A program made the position numbers and the translations under genes. Of a stretch of DNA of 64,000 nt, positions 46,942 to 57,309 are shown piece after piece. Position 1 is the stretch's first letter. Every line of letters begins with the position of its first letter. The stretch spans positions 930,001-994,000 of the forward strand of contig CDRNVI010000030.1 in assembly GCA_977017575.1 (NCBI GenBank), read 5' to 3'. This DNA comes from Paramoeba atlantica (lineage: Eukaryota; Discosea). Below the pieces are notes generated by a model, which searched no databases, was not told the origin of the DNA, and saw nothing but the letters and a program-made list of their open reading frames with translations.

Positions 46942-47103
46942 TTTCGTCTTTTTTGTAGAGGAAATAATATAATAATAATCGTTAGTTCGACGCATGAAAA
47001 AATAGAGCCTTGCACTGAATTGGGCAGACAACGAAATTTAGAAAAACAAATTGCAGTTGCATGTGATAAAGTACCAAAATTCGACATTGAAGTCGATAAT
47101 GCG

Positions 47104-47859
47104 CTAATCCAAAACAAAGGGAATAGAAACATCTTCTATACGCAAAGTTAAGGTTTTTAAGTCTATACATGCCTGATGTCTCCGCAATTGGTCAATGCCT
47201 AGAATGAAATTTATGTCACTAGTACTGATTTTTTCTACAATGGTTAGCGTAATTGGAAGCGATGTATCGTGCAGTTGGAGCAGTGCCATATGTACCCTGC
47301 CGATGATACATCCAGATCCTATACCGCGAGCTATTCCCTGAAAGCGTCTATCAAGAAGCCGAATTAACCCACATTTCTCTGCGCACTCCTGACTCATTAT
47401 CGACATCTGAGCTCCGGTATCAATTAAGGCCTTTAGGGGGACTTGATTGATCATTCCCTGCACGTAGAGCAAGGGCATAGGAACTAAAGACTCGGGATTA
47501 TGTTCGTAACCAAGGGCAATGTTATCCGATAGATTTTGAGCTTGAATCTTTTCATAGGCTATACGCTGTGATTCGGCATTAAAGTCATCTTGAGGTACCG
47601 AGTTGGTCAATCTAGAAACTGTCGAATCTGTTCTTTGAACGTAGAGAGTATTTTTATTGCTTAAAGAGAGATCGCTGATATTAGCGTTATTTGCCTGCTG
47701 TTCTGTGTATGTTTGCTGGTTGGGAAAAGTAATCTTCTGTTGACCAGTTGGTATATCAAGTTTTCTTTCTATGGCTTCAAAAATTCCTCTTGTAGAAATA
47801 TTGTCATCAACGTCGAGAGTACATCCCATCATATCCGAGGTGAACACTATGAGATGCAT
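47104..47859 (-). CDS. DDI1: DDI1-type aspartic protease with ubiquitin-like domain
   Basis: 251 residues from the ATG at 47859; the codon before it is TTG. Ubiquitin-like domain at about 1-75 (MHLIVFTSDM, NTLYVQR). The protease core has LIDTGAQMSIMS as active site and GIARGIGSGCIIGRVHMA, then FILGIDQLRRHQACIDL, as in DDI1 proteins, which cleave heavily ubiquitinated proteins as a dimer. No C-terminal UBA domain, as in many protists. It is a host gene, not a viral relic: the ubiquitin-like part and DDI1-specific motifs exclude that. Confidence 0.9.
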   Translation of the reverse strand: MHLIVFTSDMMGCTLDVDDNISTRGIFEAIERKLDIPTGQQKITFPNQQTYTEQQANNANISDLSLSNKNTLYVQRTDSTVSRLTNSVPQDDFNAESQRIAYEKIQAQNLSDNIALGYEHNPESLVPMPLLYVQGMINQVPLKALIDTGAQMSIMSQECAEKCGLIRLLDRRFQGIARGIGSGCIIGRVHMALLQLHDTSLPITLTIVEKISTSDINFILGIDQLRRHQACIDLKTLTLRIEDVSIPFVLD

Positions 47860-47862
47860 CAA

Positions 47863-48398
47863 AATATACAGTGGAATAAGAAAAATACATAAGACAGTTT
47901 CGCGAAGCTTATAATTTATAAGATCACAAGATAGATTCTGTAACTACTCCTCGCTTAATTTAAACGACGAACCAGTATGAAACGAAGCTTCACAAAGGAA
48001 AGCGTATTATTTCAAGGCGAGAAAAACTGATAAAAATAAAGACTTTAAAAAAATAAGCACAAAGAAGTTTAAGTGTCACATTACCAATTAAAAACCGGTT
48101 TATACATTTGTATATTATCTTCATAGCTTCACAATTAGACTATCAGACGTATTTTCGATCATCAATTAGACTGAAGTGAATAAGATTTCAAGGATTATTA
48201 TGAATTGCATCAGATGGAACAAGAATGGAAACGACACTTACTCAACTTTATAAGACATAAAAAAAGATACTATTTTTTTGATACGATACTGTTGAATGAA
48301 ACGATATTGTTTACTCCTTAAAGCCTTCCGTAAATATAAAAGCGTATAAATATACGTGTATTACTAAATATAAGTAAATATAAAATCATATGTATATA
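47863..48398. other. Intergenic, AT-rich
   Basis: No gene. The TA at 48397-48398 is the left target duplication of the Tc1/mariner element. Confidence 0.5.
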
Positions 48399-48503
48399 CA
48401 TGGGTGGGCACCTTCAGAGTGGGGGGGTCTAAAATTCGTAAAACTTGTTCAATTTTGGAAAGTAATAGCGCATTCGAGAGCTCTCAAATAGTCTGGTGTA
48501 ATC
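48399..48503 (+). repeat. Left terminal inverted repeat of Tc1/mariner element
   Basis: Complement of 49853-49956 with a few changes, including one extra G in the G run. Confidence 0.92.
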
Positions 48504-48616
48504 GTAAAAAGCACTCTGCGAAAGTTTACGGGAATCAAAGAAAGCTAGAATGGTCCCAAACACGAATTGCAACTTTATTTTTTAAGCGAAAAAGTCCTTT
48601 TTTTCCAAAAAAAATC

Positions 48617-49729
48617 TCAGTACCCACAATTTCCCCCTTTTTTCTCAATAACGATTTGAAAGCGCCTGGAGACACTCTTTATGGTCTTCACGCAAGTACT
48701 TTTGAGATCGGTTTGAAGTGCCTCGTATGCACTCTCGATAGAAGAGAGGAGATCTGCGCGATTGCGTGGTCGCATGCGATCCTTGTGCTGATCCATGATA
48801 TTCCACAAGTTTTCGATGGGGTTGAGATCCGGTGACTTTGCGGGCCAGGGAAGCGTTCGCACGTTTTGCTGCTGAAAAGTACACCTTGCCAAGTTGTGCG
48901 CAGGGCAATTGTCCATAGCAACAACTGCACGGTGCCTGTGTAGGTAGTTCAAAAGACCATTACGCTTGGTCATGGCAGCTTCGAAAACAGCCCCGTTCAC
49001 AGTAACTCTATTTCCCTGCTCATCTCTATTAGCAAAAATGTGCAGATGAAATCCATGCTTTATGCTTACCCCCATCCACACCATTATACCATCGCCCCCT
49101 ACCCACGCTTCCAGCTCACCTAGCTGCTCTTTTACAGGGTCGGACCGTCGGCAAAGGTAGGTGTTTTTGGTAGACTTCTTGCAGGTAAACTTTTTCTCAT
49201 CACACCAAATAATATTATCAAGCTGGTGTTCGCTCCAGCCCGACATGTCCTTACAGAATCGGACTCTAACGTCTTTATGCTGTTGGGTTAGTCGTGGTTT
49301 ACGCTGAACTACGCGGAGGATAATATCGGGCTTCAAAGCTCGAGCCAAAGTGCGTCTGGAACACTGAAACCCTCTGGATAGAAGTTCGCGATGTAGAGCG
49401 CACCATGATTCCACACCATAAGGAAGATCCCGTGTACCCTCATCTACTATGCGGAGTGCTTCTCCGATAAACAGTGATGTCCTAACTGTAAAATTCAGAC
49501 GTCTGGGAATGCTTTCGACATCACCAGTTTCGCTGTAACGAATGACCCATCGCTTCACAGTGCTCTCCGCTACTTCAAAGTGGCGTGCTGTAGCATTGTA
49601 GGACCCAGAACGAAAGTAATGGTCTACGAGAAGCATGCGATGCGACGGCCTTACCTTCCCAGGTGGTGAATAAGCATCTCTCTGGAAGGGAAACCGTGAT
49701 GTTCGCGATCGTACACGTTTCTGAGGCAT
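48617..49729 (-). CDS. Tc1/mariner transposase
   Basis: 370 residues from the ATG at 49729 (MPQKRVRSRT). N-terminal helix-turn-helix (YFRSGSYNATARHFEVAESTVKRWVIRY), linker, then catalytic parts: IIWCDEKKF (first Asp), VVAMDNCPAH (second Asp) and SPDLNPIENLW (Glu). Counting from the second Asp, 32 residues stand before the Glu instead of the 34 normal for Tc1-like enzymes. No stop or frame change. Cuts and pastes the element in the nucleus. Confidence 0.9.
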   Translation of the reverse strand: MPQKRVRSRTSRFPFQRDAYSPPGKVRPSHRMLLVDHYFRSGSYNATARHFEVAESTVKRWVIRYSETGDVESIPRRLNFTVRTSLFIGEALRIVDEGTRDLPYGVESWCALHRELLSRGFQCSRRTLARALKPDIILRVVQRKPRLTQQHKDVRVRFCKDMSGWSEHQLDNIIWCDEKKFTCKKSTKNTYLCRRSDPVKEQLGELEAWVGGDGIMVWMGVSIKHGFHLHIFANRDEQGNRVTVNGAVFEAAMTKRNGLLNYLHRHRAVVAMDNCPAHNLARCTFQQQNVRTLPWPAKSPDLNPIENLWNIMDQHKDRMRPRNRADLLSSIESAYEALQTDLKSTCVKTIKSVSRRFQIVIEKKGGNCGY

Positions 49730-49852
49730 TAACGGCGCAAAAAAACTAAAAAAAGCCAAAAAAACTGAAAAATTGCATCTTCGGGGAAAAATAAATTCCT
49801 TGTTTTTCTGTCATTTATCTCGAATGTCTAAAAACGGGAAACGGATGTTTCC

Positions 49853-49956
49853 ATTACACCAGACTATTTGAGAGCTCTCGAATGCGCTATTACTTTCCAA
49901 AATTGATCAAGTTTTACGAATTTTAGACTCCCCCACTCTGAAGGCGCCCACCCCTG
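49853..49956 (-). repeat. Right terminal inverted repeat of Tc1/mariner element
   Basis: Pairs with 48399-48503; ends in ...GCCCACCCCTG before the TA. Confidence 0.92.
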
Positions 49957-49958
49957 TA

Positions 49959-51158
49959 TGTATGTGTATAAGATTTTTTTTTGCTTTTACAATGTAATAT
50001 TCCGCTTACATCACGAAGCGTTCAGAGGACTGAAAGCGAAAAAAATCATTGTGTTGTCTATGATTCTCATGCAAATTAAGATTTGCGCCCCAACAAATGG
50101 GGTTCCTCAATAGGTGGGAGACATTCTTAATCATTTCGTGAAGGAAACAACAGATCAACAGAGAAATCTTGAAACTCCGCCACAATTTCACGACCTTCAA
50201 TTTTTTTTTGCTTACGAATATTATTACAATTCCGTAATAAGTTTGTTTAAGACGCATGGCCGCACCATGGGGGCAAAGGGGTTTAAAGACAAGTGGTGTA
50301 CAGTACAGCGCTATGGCACATTGGATGGATACGAGGTTTTGGTACACCTACAAAGTTAATAACACTCGTAAAGTAAGTAGGTACACACTGCACGAGAAGT
50401 CTATTCTGCAGTTCCCACACATCACGTGTGTCGAAAGCAATGAATTTGTTTTGGAGCTCATGAATATTTTTGGTCTCGGGAACTTCTTGCATGAGAGAGC
50501 TAGGAGGTGTCGCACGCTGAGAGGTACGTAAAGTAAGAGAGGTACGTAAAGTGGATGTGGGCGCTAACTTGTCTCGCTTTCATTGAAGCCGCCCGCTCCA
50601 CCGTAAAATTTTCTAAGCATGCGGAGAAATATAAATTAGGTCGGAGATGAAAAGATTAAACTGATGTACACACAAGGAACTCTCTTAAATCTATAGATCA
50701 TTTCTCAAGATGAAACTACTGCTGACTTCAATTTCGAATGCTCCCAAATTCACAAATAAGATCAAAAAGTGCCAACTTTCGTACTTTGTACGAATAGTAC
50801 AGTGCATGATATGGTACTGTCGTACTAGGGAGATTTACATGCATGTAAATAAGGAATTAAGGGCAAGTTTGTAGTAAAAACACTTCGTTTTTTATTTATC
50901 AAAGAAATGGATCTCATTATTAAAGGGAATTCTCCGCTTCACGACACAATTCAAGAGCAGAACTCTCCATTTGTAGACCTACGCTGTGTCATCATGACCA
51001 GTAATAGTACCTTCAAATACAAACTTCTATAAAAACATCATGGCGAATACTGTATTTCCTAAAACAACTTTTAAATCTGCTATGATTAGTCATATATTTC
51101 TGCTCTTTGAGAATTGATACTTTAGGCATCCACTTGGAGGAATCTATTAATGGATAAA
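49959..51158. other. Gene-free stretch
   Basis: 1.2 kb without a convincing gene; short frames at 50006-50359 have no domain. Confidence 0.45.
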
Positions 51159-53009
51159 CTACGACAAAAAGTATGGTTTCAATTTGGAAACCATGTCGCT
51201 AGCCGAATTCTGCTTCTCACCGAACCACGATGCGGTAGATTCGCGACTAATCCTGGAAGATCGAGATGCTCGCATAGCTAGTTTTTCAACAAGCACCGAA
51301 GAACAGCTAGCAACCGAACTCAATGTCGATAGACCTTCAAGGATGCTTTGCGTCGCATCAACTTTATCCTTCTCCTGCACACTGAGAAAGTCGTCCCATA
51401 TTTCTGCCACTACTTCTTTTAACGTTTCCTCAGCGCCTTCCACTGATCCGTTGTACCGATAACAATGTTTCATCGAAGCTGCGAGAAGATTGACCAGAAG
51501 GCTCAATTTACACTGGGTTAACTGACGACCAAGACGAAGCCAACGAGAAACAAATCGGGGAGCGTCCACCATTGCCTCCTCGCTAATAGCAATGGAAAGC
51601 GCTGTACTTAACGCATCGTTTAAATCCATGATGTCCCATGAGGAATTAAAGAGGAAATTACCCACCGTATCCTCTCGTTTTCCAAGTAGACAAAAGTCAT
51701 ACATCACAGTAAGTAACGTGTTTCGCACGTCTGTTACGTTCAATGGATTGAGCTTCAGTGCGTCCGTCCGTGACTCACCTTCGAGTAGTCGAGGGGGCAA
51801 TACTTTTCTAGCAACAGTGATTCTCCGAGGTCGAGAAGTAGATGGACTAGTTGTAGCTCGTGCCGCAATGTCAACCCTGCTAGAACTTCTTCGCATAGAT
51901 GGAGGAAATCCGCTTGAGCGATTGGATCCTCCTCTTGTCGGAGTTTCTAACGTCGGAGTGGATGTCTTTCTAGAGTCTGTGTCTCCGTACGCGGAGAGAG
52001 AATCGCACGAATGTGCGGGACGCATCTCCACGTGCAGTTCATCTGCTTTTTGCACCCGAGCTACCCATTTCGAATCTCGTGTCTCTAATACATCTTGAAG
52101 CATAAAATGAATACGTGGAGCATAGAAATCCAGTTGAATGAGTTCGCTAATAACTTCCATTGAGACACTCATTTGGTCTGGAAAATCAACCTCGAAGCGG
52201 CGTCCGACAATCTTCAAGAGTGTGCAGACCATTTCAAGCCATTTGACCTCCGGAAGATCTTCTTCGTACGTATTTAAGAGTCTGTCGGACACAAGTTTGA
52301 TGGTATCGCGCGACAAAATACTTGCTAAATACAGTTCACCTATGAATTTCATGATGGCATACTTTCGTCGTTTCCATTTGTCACTAGAAGTTACAGTTAA
52401 CTCGTCTTCGGAAGGATTCTCTTTTGCCAGGGCGTCCATCATGTCTTCAAATTCACGTTGTGTTTGATTAATAACTTGTCTTTTGAATAACAAAGCCTGT
52501 GACCCTCGGGCACCTTCAGGAGCTTGAAGAAAAATTTCCAAACAAAAATTGACATAAATCTGCGAGTACATAGGCTCTTGCAACGCTTTCTCAAAGATTT
52601 GTTGTACGGTGATCATCATTTTGTTCTCGTCGTTATAGATCTGCTTCACATCAAGAGTACGAATAATATCATTGTAGTTGTTTGGCGCAAGTTTGTTTAG
52701 CATACTACGCATTTTTCGTTCGAATTCAGCGTTCGCTGACGTGTTTGGCTTCCGCCGAGAAGACCAAGCGTTGTGGCCGATCACAAGCGCGTTCGTACCA
52801 GTACGCATGGCATCGCGAGATAACACACTCGATCGCGCCTCCGCGCCTTCCCCCTCGTTCGTAGATACTCGTAGATGCTCGACATCGATCATGTCGGGTG
52901 GTGTTTCGCAATAAATTTTTCGGTAAGAACGTAGAGTAGCACAATCGTAAATGTATGGGGCGATGCCGGCATTGGTAGTATCTTGGACGGAAAGCTCGCA
53001 ATGACTCAT
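51159..53009 (-). CDS. eIF4G-like translation factor with MIF4G domain
   Basis: 616 residues, ATG at 53009. The MIF4G domain begins at AEFERKMRSMLNKLAPNNY (about residue 93) and runs through IYVNFCLEIFLQ, RRKYAIMKFIGELYLASIL and LLKIVGRRFE to about 315. A Ser/Arg-rich linker and a second helical domain, perhaps MA3-like, follow at about 430-585. The N-terminus has YDCATLR, fitting the Y....L-phi eIF4E-binding pattern. No RRM or PABP-binding part. The short, MIF4G-first layout is like kinetoplastid EIF4G3/EIF4G4 rather than the large animal eIF4G. It would scaffold the cap-binding complex. Confidence 0.8.
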   Translation of the reverse strand: MSHCELSVQDTTNAGIAPYIYDCATLRSYRKIYCETPPDMIDVEHLRVSTNEGEGAEARSSVLSRDAMRTGTNALVIGHNAWSSRRKPNTSANAEFERKMRSMLNKLAPNNYNDIIRTLDVKQIYNDENKMMITVQQIFEKALQEPMYSQIYVNFCLEIFLQAPEGARGSQALLFKRQVINQTQREFEDMMDALAKENPSEDELTVTSSDKWKRRKYAIMKFIGELYLASILSRDTIKLVSDRLLNTYEEDLPEVKWLEMVCTLLKIVGRRFEVDFPDQMSVSMEVISELIQLDFYAPRIHFMLQDVLETRDSKWVARVQKADELHVEMRPAHSCDSLSAYGDTDSRKTSTPTLETPTRGGSNRSSGFPPSMRRSSSRVDIAARATTSPSTSRPRRITVARKVLPPRLLEGESRTDALKLNPLNVTDVRNTLLTVMYDFCLLGKREDTVGNFLFNSSWDIMDLNDALSTALSIAISEEAMVDAPRFVSRWLRLGRQLTQCKLSLLVNLLAASMKHCYRYNGSVEGAEETLKEVVAEIWDDFLSVQEKDKVDATQSILEGLSTLSSVASCSSVLVEKLAMRASRSSRISRESTASWFGEKQNSASDMVSKLKPYFLS

Positions 53010-54063
53010 GACAAGTGATCAAATAAGTAAATAAGAAAATTACTACAAAATTGTCAATAAGCAACAATAGTGCTAATGAAAACATGCTATGTGAAACATT
53101 CAAAAAGTCAAGAACAGGAATATACTGTACCATGCCGTGCGAAAAAGCTGATTTAGAATACACACGTATCGTGCAGGCGACGGTACCAATTCTGTACGAC
53201 CACCTGTATGATAGCTGGGCGAGAGGTTAGGGGGTATAACATAAAAACCTCATTACATACTACATCCCCCATACTGTGACCCCCTTTTGGTGAAAAGTGA
53301 CGAATAACTAGGGGTAGCTTGGTACCGTCGAAATAAAGCCTCTTTTTGACCTAAAAACCAGTACAGAAACGTTATCTTTATCTATTCGCAAGCTGTTGTT
53401 TTATTAGATACACTTGTTTTATTAGATGCACTCATACATGAAGGGTTATATTCATATATGAAGGAGCCTATGGAGACTCTGCAGTTAGTAGTATGTATAG
53501 ATGTTTTTCAGGCACGTTACTTATCACAATATCACTGATTTTGAGATCAAAACGCGAAATGTAAAGGGGGGACAACGGTATTAAGCCTTGCTTATTGTAG
53601 TTTAAGTGTGAAAGCGTCGCCCATGAGGCTACAAATTACTCCCCGGTGAAGGAGTTCCTTAAGAGATTCAAATCTATCAAATGTGACGGCAATACATATA
53701 GATGCACCGGCCCTTTTCTTCAAAAATCAAAATTCCGAGGGGGGGCAAGATCAACTGAAACCACTGTATAAAACCCCCCACAGCGAATAAGTCACCCCCC
53801 TCTTTTTTTTGTACAGGGGGGGTAAAGAGGGTTACGGCACCGCTTTCGTTCAAAATTTTGAGATCTGCACGTTCCCGCTGTTTTCAGCTCACTTTAAAAA
53901 CTTCAAAAAAAAATTAAAATAAAAATCTTCACTTTTTCCCAAAAATGCCTAAATCTGCATATCGGTTGCCGAAAGGGGGGCTTACAAACAGTGGAAAAGT
54001 TCTATTGAGGATGAGATACGGTCAAGGTGTGCAATTCACGTGATAAATAATCTGTGTTGCATT
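53010..54063. other. Gene-free stretch with G/C-run repeats
   Basis: Contains the LINE scrap at 53163-53230 and a palindromic ACCCCCCTCT...GGGGGGTAAAGAGGG block at about 53795-53830. Rest AT-rich. Confidence 0.45.
53163..53230 (+). mobile_element. LINE 3'-end scrap
   Basis: Reads RIVQATVPILYDHLYDSWARG then a stop, similar to the end of the LINE at 26263-27246 (QIVQAAVQDWYRCGVRG and stop). After the stop both continue with G-rich bases. A severely 5'-truncated insertion, in plus orientation, about 150 bases upstream of the eIF4G-like gene. Confidence 0.6.
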
Positions 54064-54483
54064 TTATTTGAAGTGCATGACATTGGCATCATTTCCCGTC
54101 GAGACATTTGTGTAAATTGGGATCCTATAGCTCCCGATGTTTAGTTCTAACCCATATTTGTTACTTGTTCGAAAGGCCATGAGCCGCGGGTATAAGCTCT
54201 TAAGGAATTGGTTATACTCCGATCGTGGAAAACGCCGCGGTAAATCTATTTTGTGGAAACCTCTTCTGACGGCCGCACATGGGCGCACCGCAAACCAGGG
54301 TTTTAAAGTCTTATACTTTATCACTTCTGGAAATAGCCGGCTATAGATCTCAACGGAGAAGTGACTTGGGGCGAAAGCGATCACTCGGCTGACAAACCCT
54401 TTGAGTCGTGCTTTCGAACAATGAAATTTCAAAAAAAGGTGAAAATCGATTTTTTTTTCTAATTTCTTTCCAAACAAATTCAA
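54064..54483 (-). other. Open frame of doubtful meaning
   Basis: 139 codons without an ATG at the front; the text (KPWFAVRPCAAVRRGFHKIDLPRRFPRSEYNQFL) looks partly natural. No domain recognised. It lies between the METTL25-like gene and the gene-free region and may be a gene relic. Confidence 0.25.
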
Positions 54484-54703
54484 AATATTCCGAAAAAAAG
54501 CACTTCGCTAGGGGAAAGAGGTCTCTCGAATGCCGCCAAACTGAGCAAAAACGGAGAAAAAAAACCAAATTTCGCCTCAGGAGAGGGGGAAGAAAATTTC
54601 CTTTCACCCTCATACAGTACAAAAAAGATGGGCCACAATGTGGCACAATAGCACACTCGGGCACAGGGCTTCGTCAAAGGGAAGTATAAAATACAAAATA
54701 ACA

Positions 54704-56221
54704 CTATGCTGCGAGTAAATGACAACCATAAAATGGTTTACGGCGCATAAGGACCCCCATGTTGCGCGCTGAGAGAGAAGCCGGAAAAAATTTCCTGAGG
54801 GCGACATCATACCTTTTACCGTGTTCCTCCATAATGTGAAGAACCCTATCAAAGTGTATCAGGTGTTCCAGTGACCGTCCCAAGAGTCTACTCTGGAAAA
54901 ATCGAAAAGTTAATGCAGTATGAACTATAGATTTTGTTGCTGATTTATTAAAGAAGTCTTCTAAAAAGTTAACATCACACTGATCAATTTCGACAGTTTC
55001 TTTATTGGGTGCACTGTCTAATCGATTTCGAGCGCGCAGGCGTTCCAAGTTGTGTACGTACTCCGCAAAAGACGAAACATTTAGATTTCGAAGGTTTGCT
55101 AATGGAAGGGGATAAAGTCGAGAATTGAACAGCTTACTCTGACCGCATAGATAGGCCAAAGCATATCTGTATTGTTTGCGAAGTAGTCGATCCCGGGCCT
55201 CAGTGACGCAAGGCCACGGCTCGTGACGAAGATTAGCCAGATGTCTTGCACCTAGATATGATCTTAAGTTAGTCATTTCGGCGTGAAGCGAAGAAATTCC
55301 AATGTCTGTGTTTTTTAACATATGGTAACAGCACGGTATGTTTAATGCAAGCGGTCCGCCAACTCGAAGAACAGAGCGAATGTGCTCGATAGCAAAAGAA
55401 CCACAAGTATGTAATCCCACGGATAAAACAAATGGTTTGGATATCAATCCATCTACTCTGGTACACGGTAAACGTGTTTGCAAAAAATCAGAAGATTTTC
55501 CTAAAGAAATTACGTGGCATAAATTTGGATCAGAACATGTACCTGTGTACGCTCTTCGTGTACGACCCAGATAATGCTTCCTGCTATCTTGATCAACACA
55601 CAAAGCTCTTAGAGCAGGTGATACTTGTTGAACCGATTCGCATAAATCGCCTTGACCCCCTCCGACATCGACAATCTCAGTTAAATCATAGTCCCTACAC
55701 CATCGAATCAAGTGCTTTGTTAAAACTGAAATTTCCCGCTTTTTTCGCGTGTTCTTAAAAGCCCATGAAGGGCTGTTTGATGCAAATACGCTGCGATCCA
55801 TGGGATAATACTCGGAGATCGGAGTTCCCAATGTGGAAAGCGTCTCTTCGGCTATATTTAGCGAGGAAAATGCATTTGTTGACTTGTGAAGCATGGCCCA
55901 ATCAATAAATTCTTCTTGGGACAGAGTATTGAGATGATTTAAAGCGTCCTCTACCGAAATACGATAAGATCCTAGACCGTAAACATCGCATGCATCCAAC
56001 AATTGCTTAACAAAACGTTTCTGCAAAGAATCCAATGACTCGTCTCCAAGTTTATGGGCTTCCGTCGGAGACTGTAGGACATCGAGTACATTAACCGCCG
56101 CAAGGGCAATAAGATTACCAGACCTAGATCGAGCCAAACCTCCTAAAACTTGCCTTGTGCGCCATTTGATGTCTCCATAATCATCCCAAGTTTCAATTGC
56201 GTGTGAAACCATTCTCTTCAT
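54704..56221 (-). CDS. METTL25/RRNAD1-like methyltransferase
   Basis: 505 residues, ATG at 56221. An SAM-binding motif VDVGGGQGDL (about 184-193), then the family marks VGLHTCGSFAIEHI and NIPCCYHMLK, as in METTL25 proteins (G.H.CGDL and GCCY). The GLHTCG and PCCY pair sets this family apart from other Rossmann methyltransferases. METTL25-type proteins are little known and may act on RNA or protein. N-terminal 150 residues are helical and not recognised; length is near the family norm. Confidence 0.8.
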   Translation of the reverse strand: MKRMVSHAIETWDDYGDIKWRTRQVLGGLARSRSGNLIALAAVNVLDVLQSPTEAHKLGDESLDSLQKRFVKQLLDACDVYGLGSYRISVEDALNHLNTLSQEEFIDWAMLHKSTNAFSSLNIAEETLSTLGTPISEYYPMDRSVFASNSPSWAFKNTRKKREISVLTKHLIRWCRDYDLTEIVDVGGGQGDLCESVQQVSPALRALCVDQDSRKHYLGRTRRAYTGTCSDPNLCHVISLGKSSDFLQTRLPCTRVDGLISKPFVLSVGLHTCGSFAIEHIRSVLRVGGPLALNIPCCYHMLKNTDIGISSLHAEMTNLRSYLGARHLANLRHEPWPCVTEARDRLLRKQYRYALAYLCGQSKLFNSRLYPLPLANLRNLNVSSFAEYVHNLERLRARNRLDSAPNKETVEIDQCDVNFLEDFFNKSATKSIVHTALTFRFFQSRLLGRSLEHLIHFDRVLHIMEEHGKRYDVALRKFFPASLSARNMGVLMRRKPFYGCHLLAA

Positions 56222-57309
56222 AGAAATTCATGGATCTTCAGAATCATTAAAATTCGGCAAGAAAAAGAAGTTCGAAGTCGGTGTAAATGAAGTTGTTTCT
56301 CCAAAAGGAAAAGCCTATTATTATTTTTGAAAAATTAAATATTATGGTAAACCGGGTTATTGTGCCCCCCGGCAAAATAACTGGATATAGGCACAATAAC
56401 TAAATATTGGAAAAAAAACCAAAAAAAGGTATTTTTTTTAAACCGATAACGACCACAATAATAGTGGTCGTTTCCACTTATCGTGCTCCCCCGGCATAAT
56501 AAGTACTGTAGCCGTAGGCACATTAACCCGGAACAGGGTTTATTATGATGTGTATGGGGTTAACATTAAGCACGGTTTCTGTTTTCTTTAGTTCATCCTT
56601 TCCTTCCCCCACAACAGGCATACTCTTAGAGGGTTGAAAGGCAAAACCCGCTTAATCCTCATTGGCGTGGCGAAAAAAAGTACTTTGTCAAAAATAGTGA
56701 AGAGCATACTTGGTCTCCATCGAGCGCTCCACTGTTAGAACCTGTACCTAAAGATGCAGCCTAAATCAAGGCTGGATGACCCCACTGTTAATAGCTAAGG
56801 TACGTGAAGCAGTGGGAAACACGTCCTACATGCGGTACTATGCAAACTTATTGGCAGGTTTGCGCGGTCCTTGGTTGTGACTGATTCTTGGCGTGGGTAC
56901 TTGGGTATGGAGGACCCATTCGATTGAGTTCGTTGAACTCCATGGGTATCATGCCAACCATGCTGAGTTTGTGCACCGAATTATAAAAGACTGGACTAAG
57001 CGCCACCACTATAATTTCGGTGCATCAGCGCAAGACCTCAAGCGCAATATTGCACTTCAATGTGTCGAATTCGGAAGCGTACTCAGTGATCCAGAGCGAG
57101 CTTGGTAAAACTAAGCGAGCTTGGCAAAACTAAGGTAAAACTATAAAGAATCACCACAAACATTGTGGTCGCGCACTGAGAACCTGTGTCTGCCACTTCC
57201 GCAGGATTGTGTATTTGTTTTCCTATACTGCGACACCTAGTTTCTGTGTAAAGGATTGTAAGGATTATTAGTTTCGAATCCAAGAATCCATCCTCTCATT
57301 CCTAACTCT
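56222..57309. repeat. Gene-free stretch with a miniature inverted-repeat element
   Basis: 56352-56366 (CCGGGTTATTGTGCC) pairs with 56517-56531 with one mismatch, enclosing a hairpin (ACGACCAC...GTGGTCGT near 56446-56470) and G/C-run palindromes. Beyond 56570 there is nothing except a 71-codon plus-strand frame at 56893-57108 of unknown meaning. Confidence 0.65.

Larger units (their letters stand above)
48399..49956 (-). mobile_element. Complete Tc1/mariner-type element
   Basis: 1558 bases with terminal inverted repeats of about 104 bases (48399-48503 and 49853-49956), beginning CA(T/G)GGGTGGGC and differing at a few positions only. Flanked by TA on both sides (48397-48398, 49957-49958), the target duplication of this superfamily. 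A single transposase frame lies between the repeats. High identity of the repeats and the open frame suggest a young insertion. Confidence 0.92.

Noticed and set aside
46965-46990. AACTAACG (minus strand) upstream of DNA polymerase alpha, like the start of a spliced leader
   Set aside because: Only eight bases match; about two such hits are expected by chance in this window.
47104-47859. Aspartic protease as a retroelement relic
   Set aside because: Has a ubiquitin-like domain and DDI1-specific motifs and no neighbouring retroelement parts.
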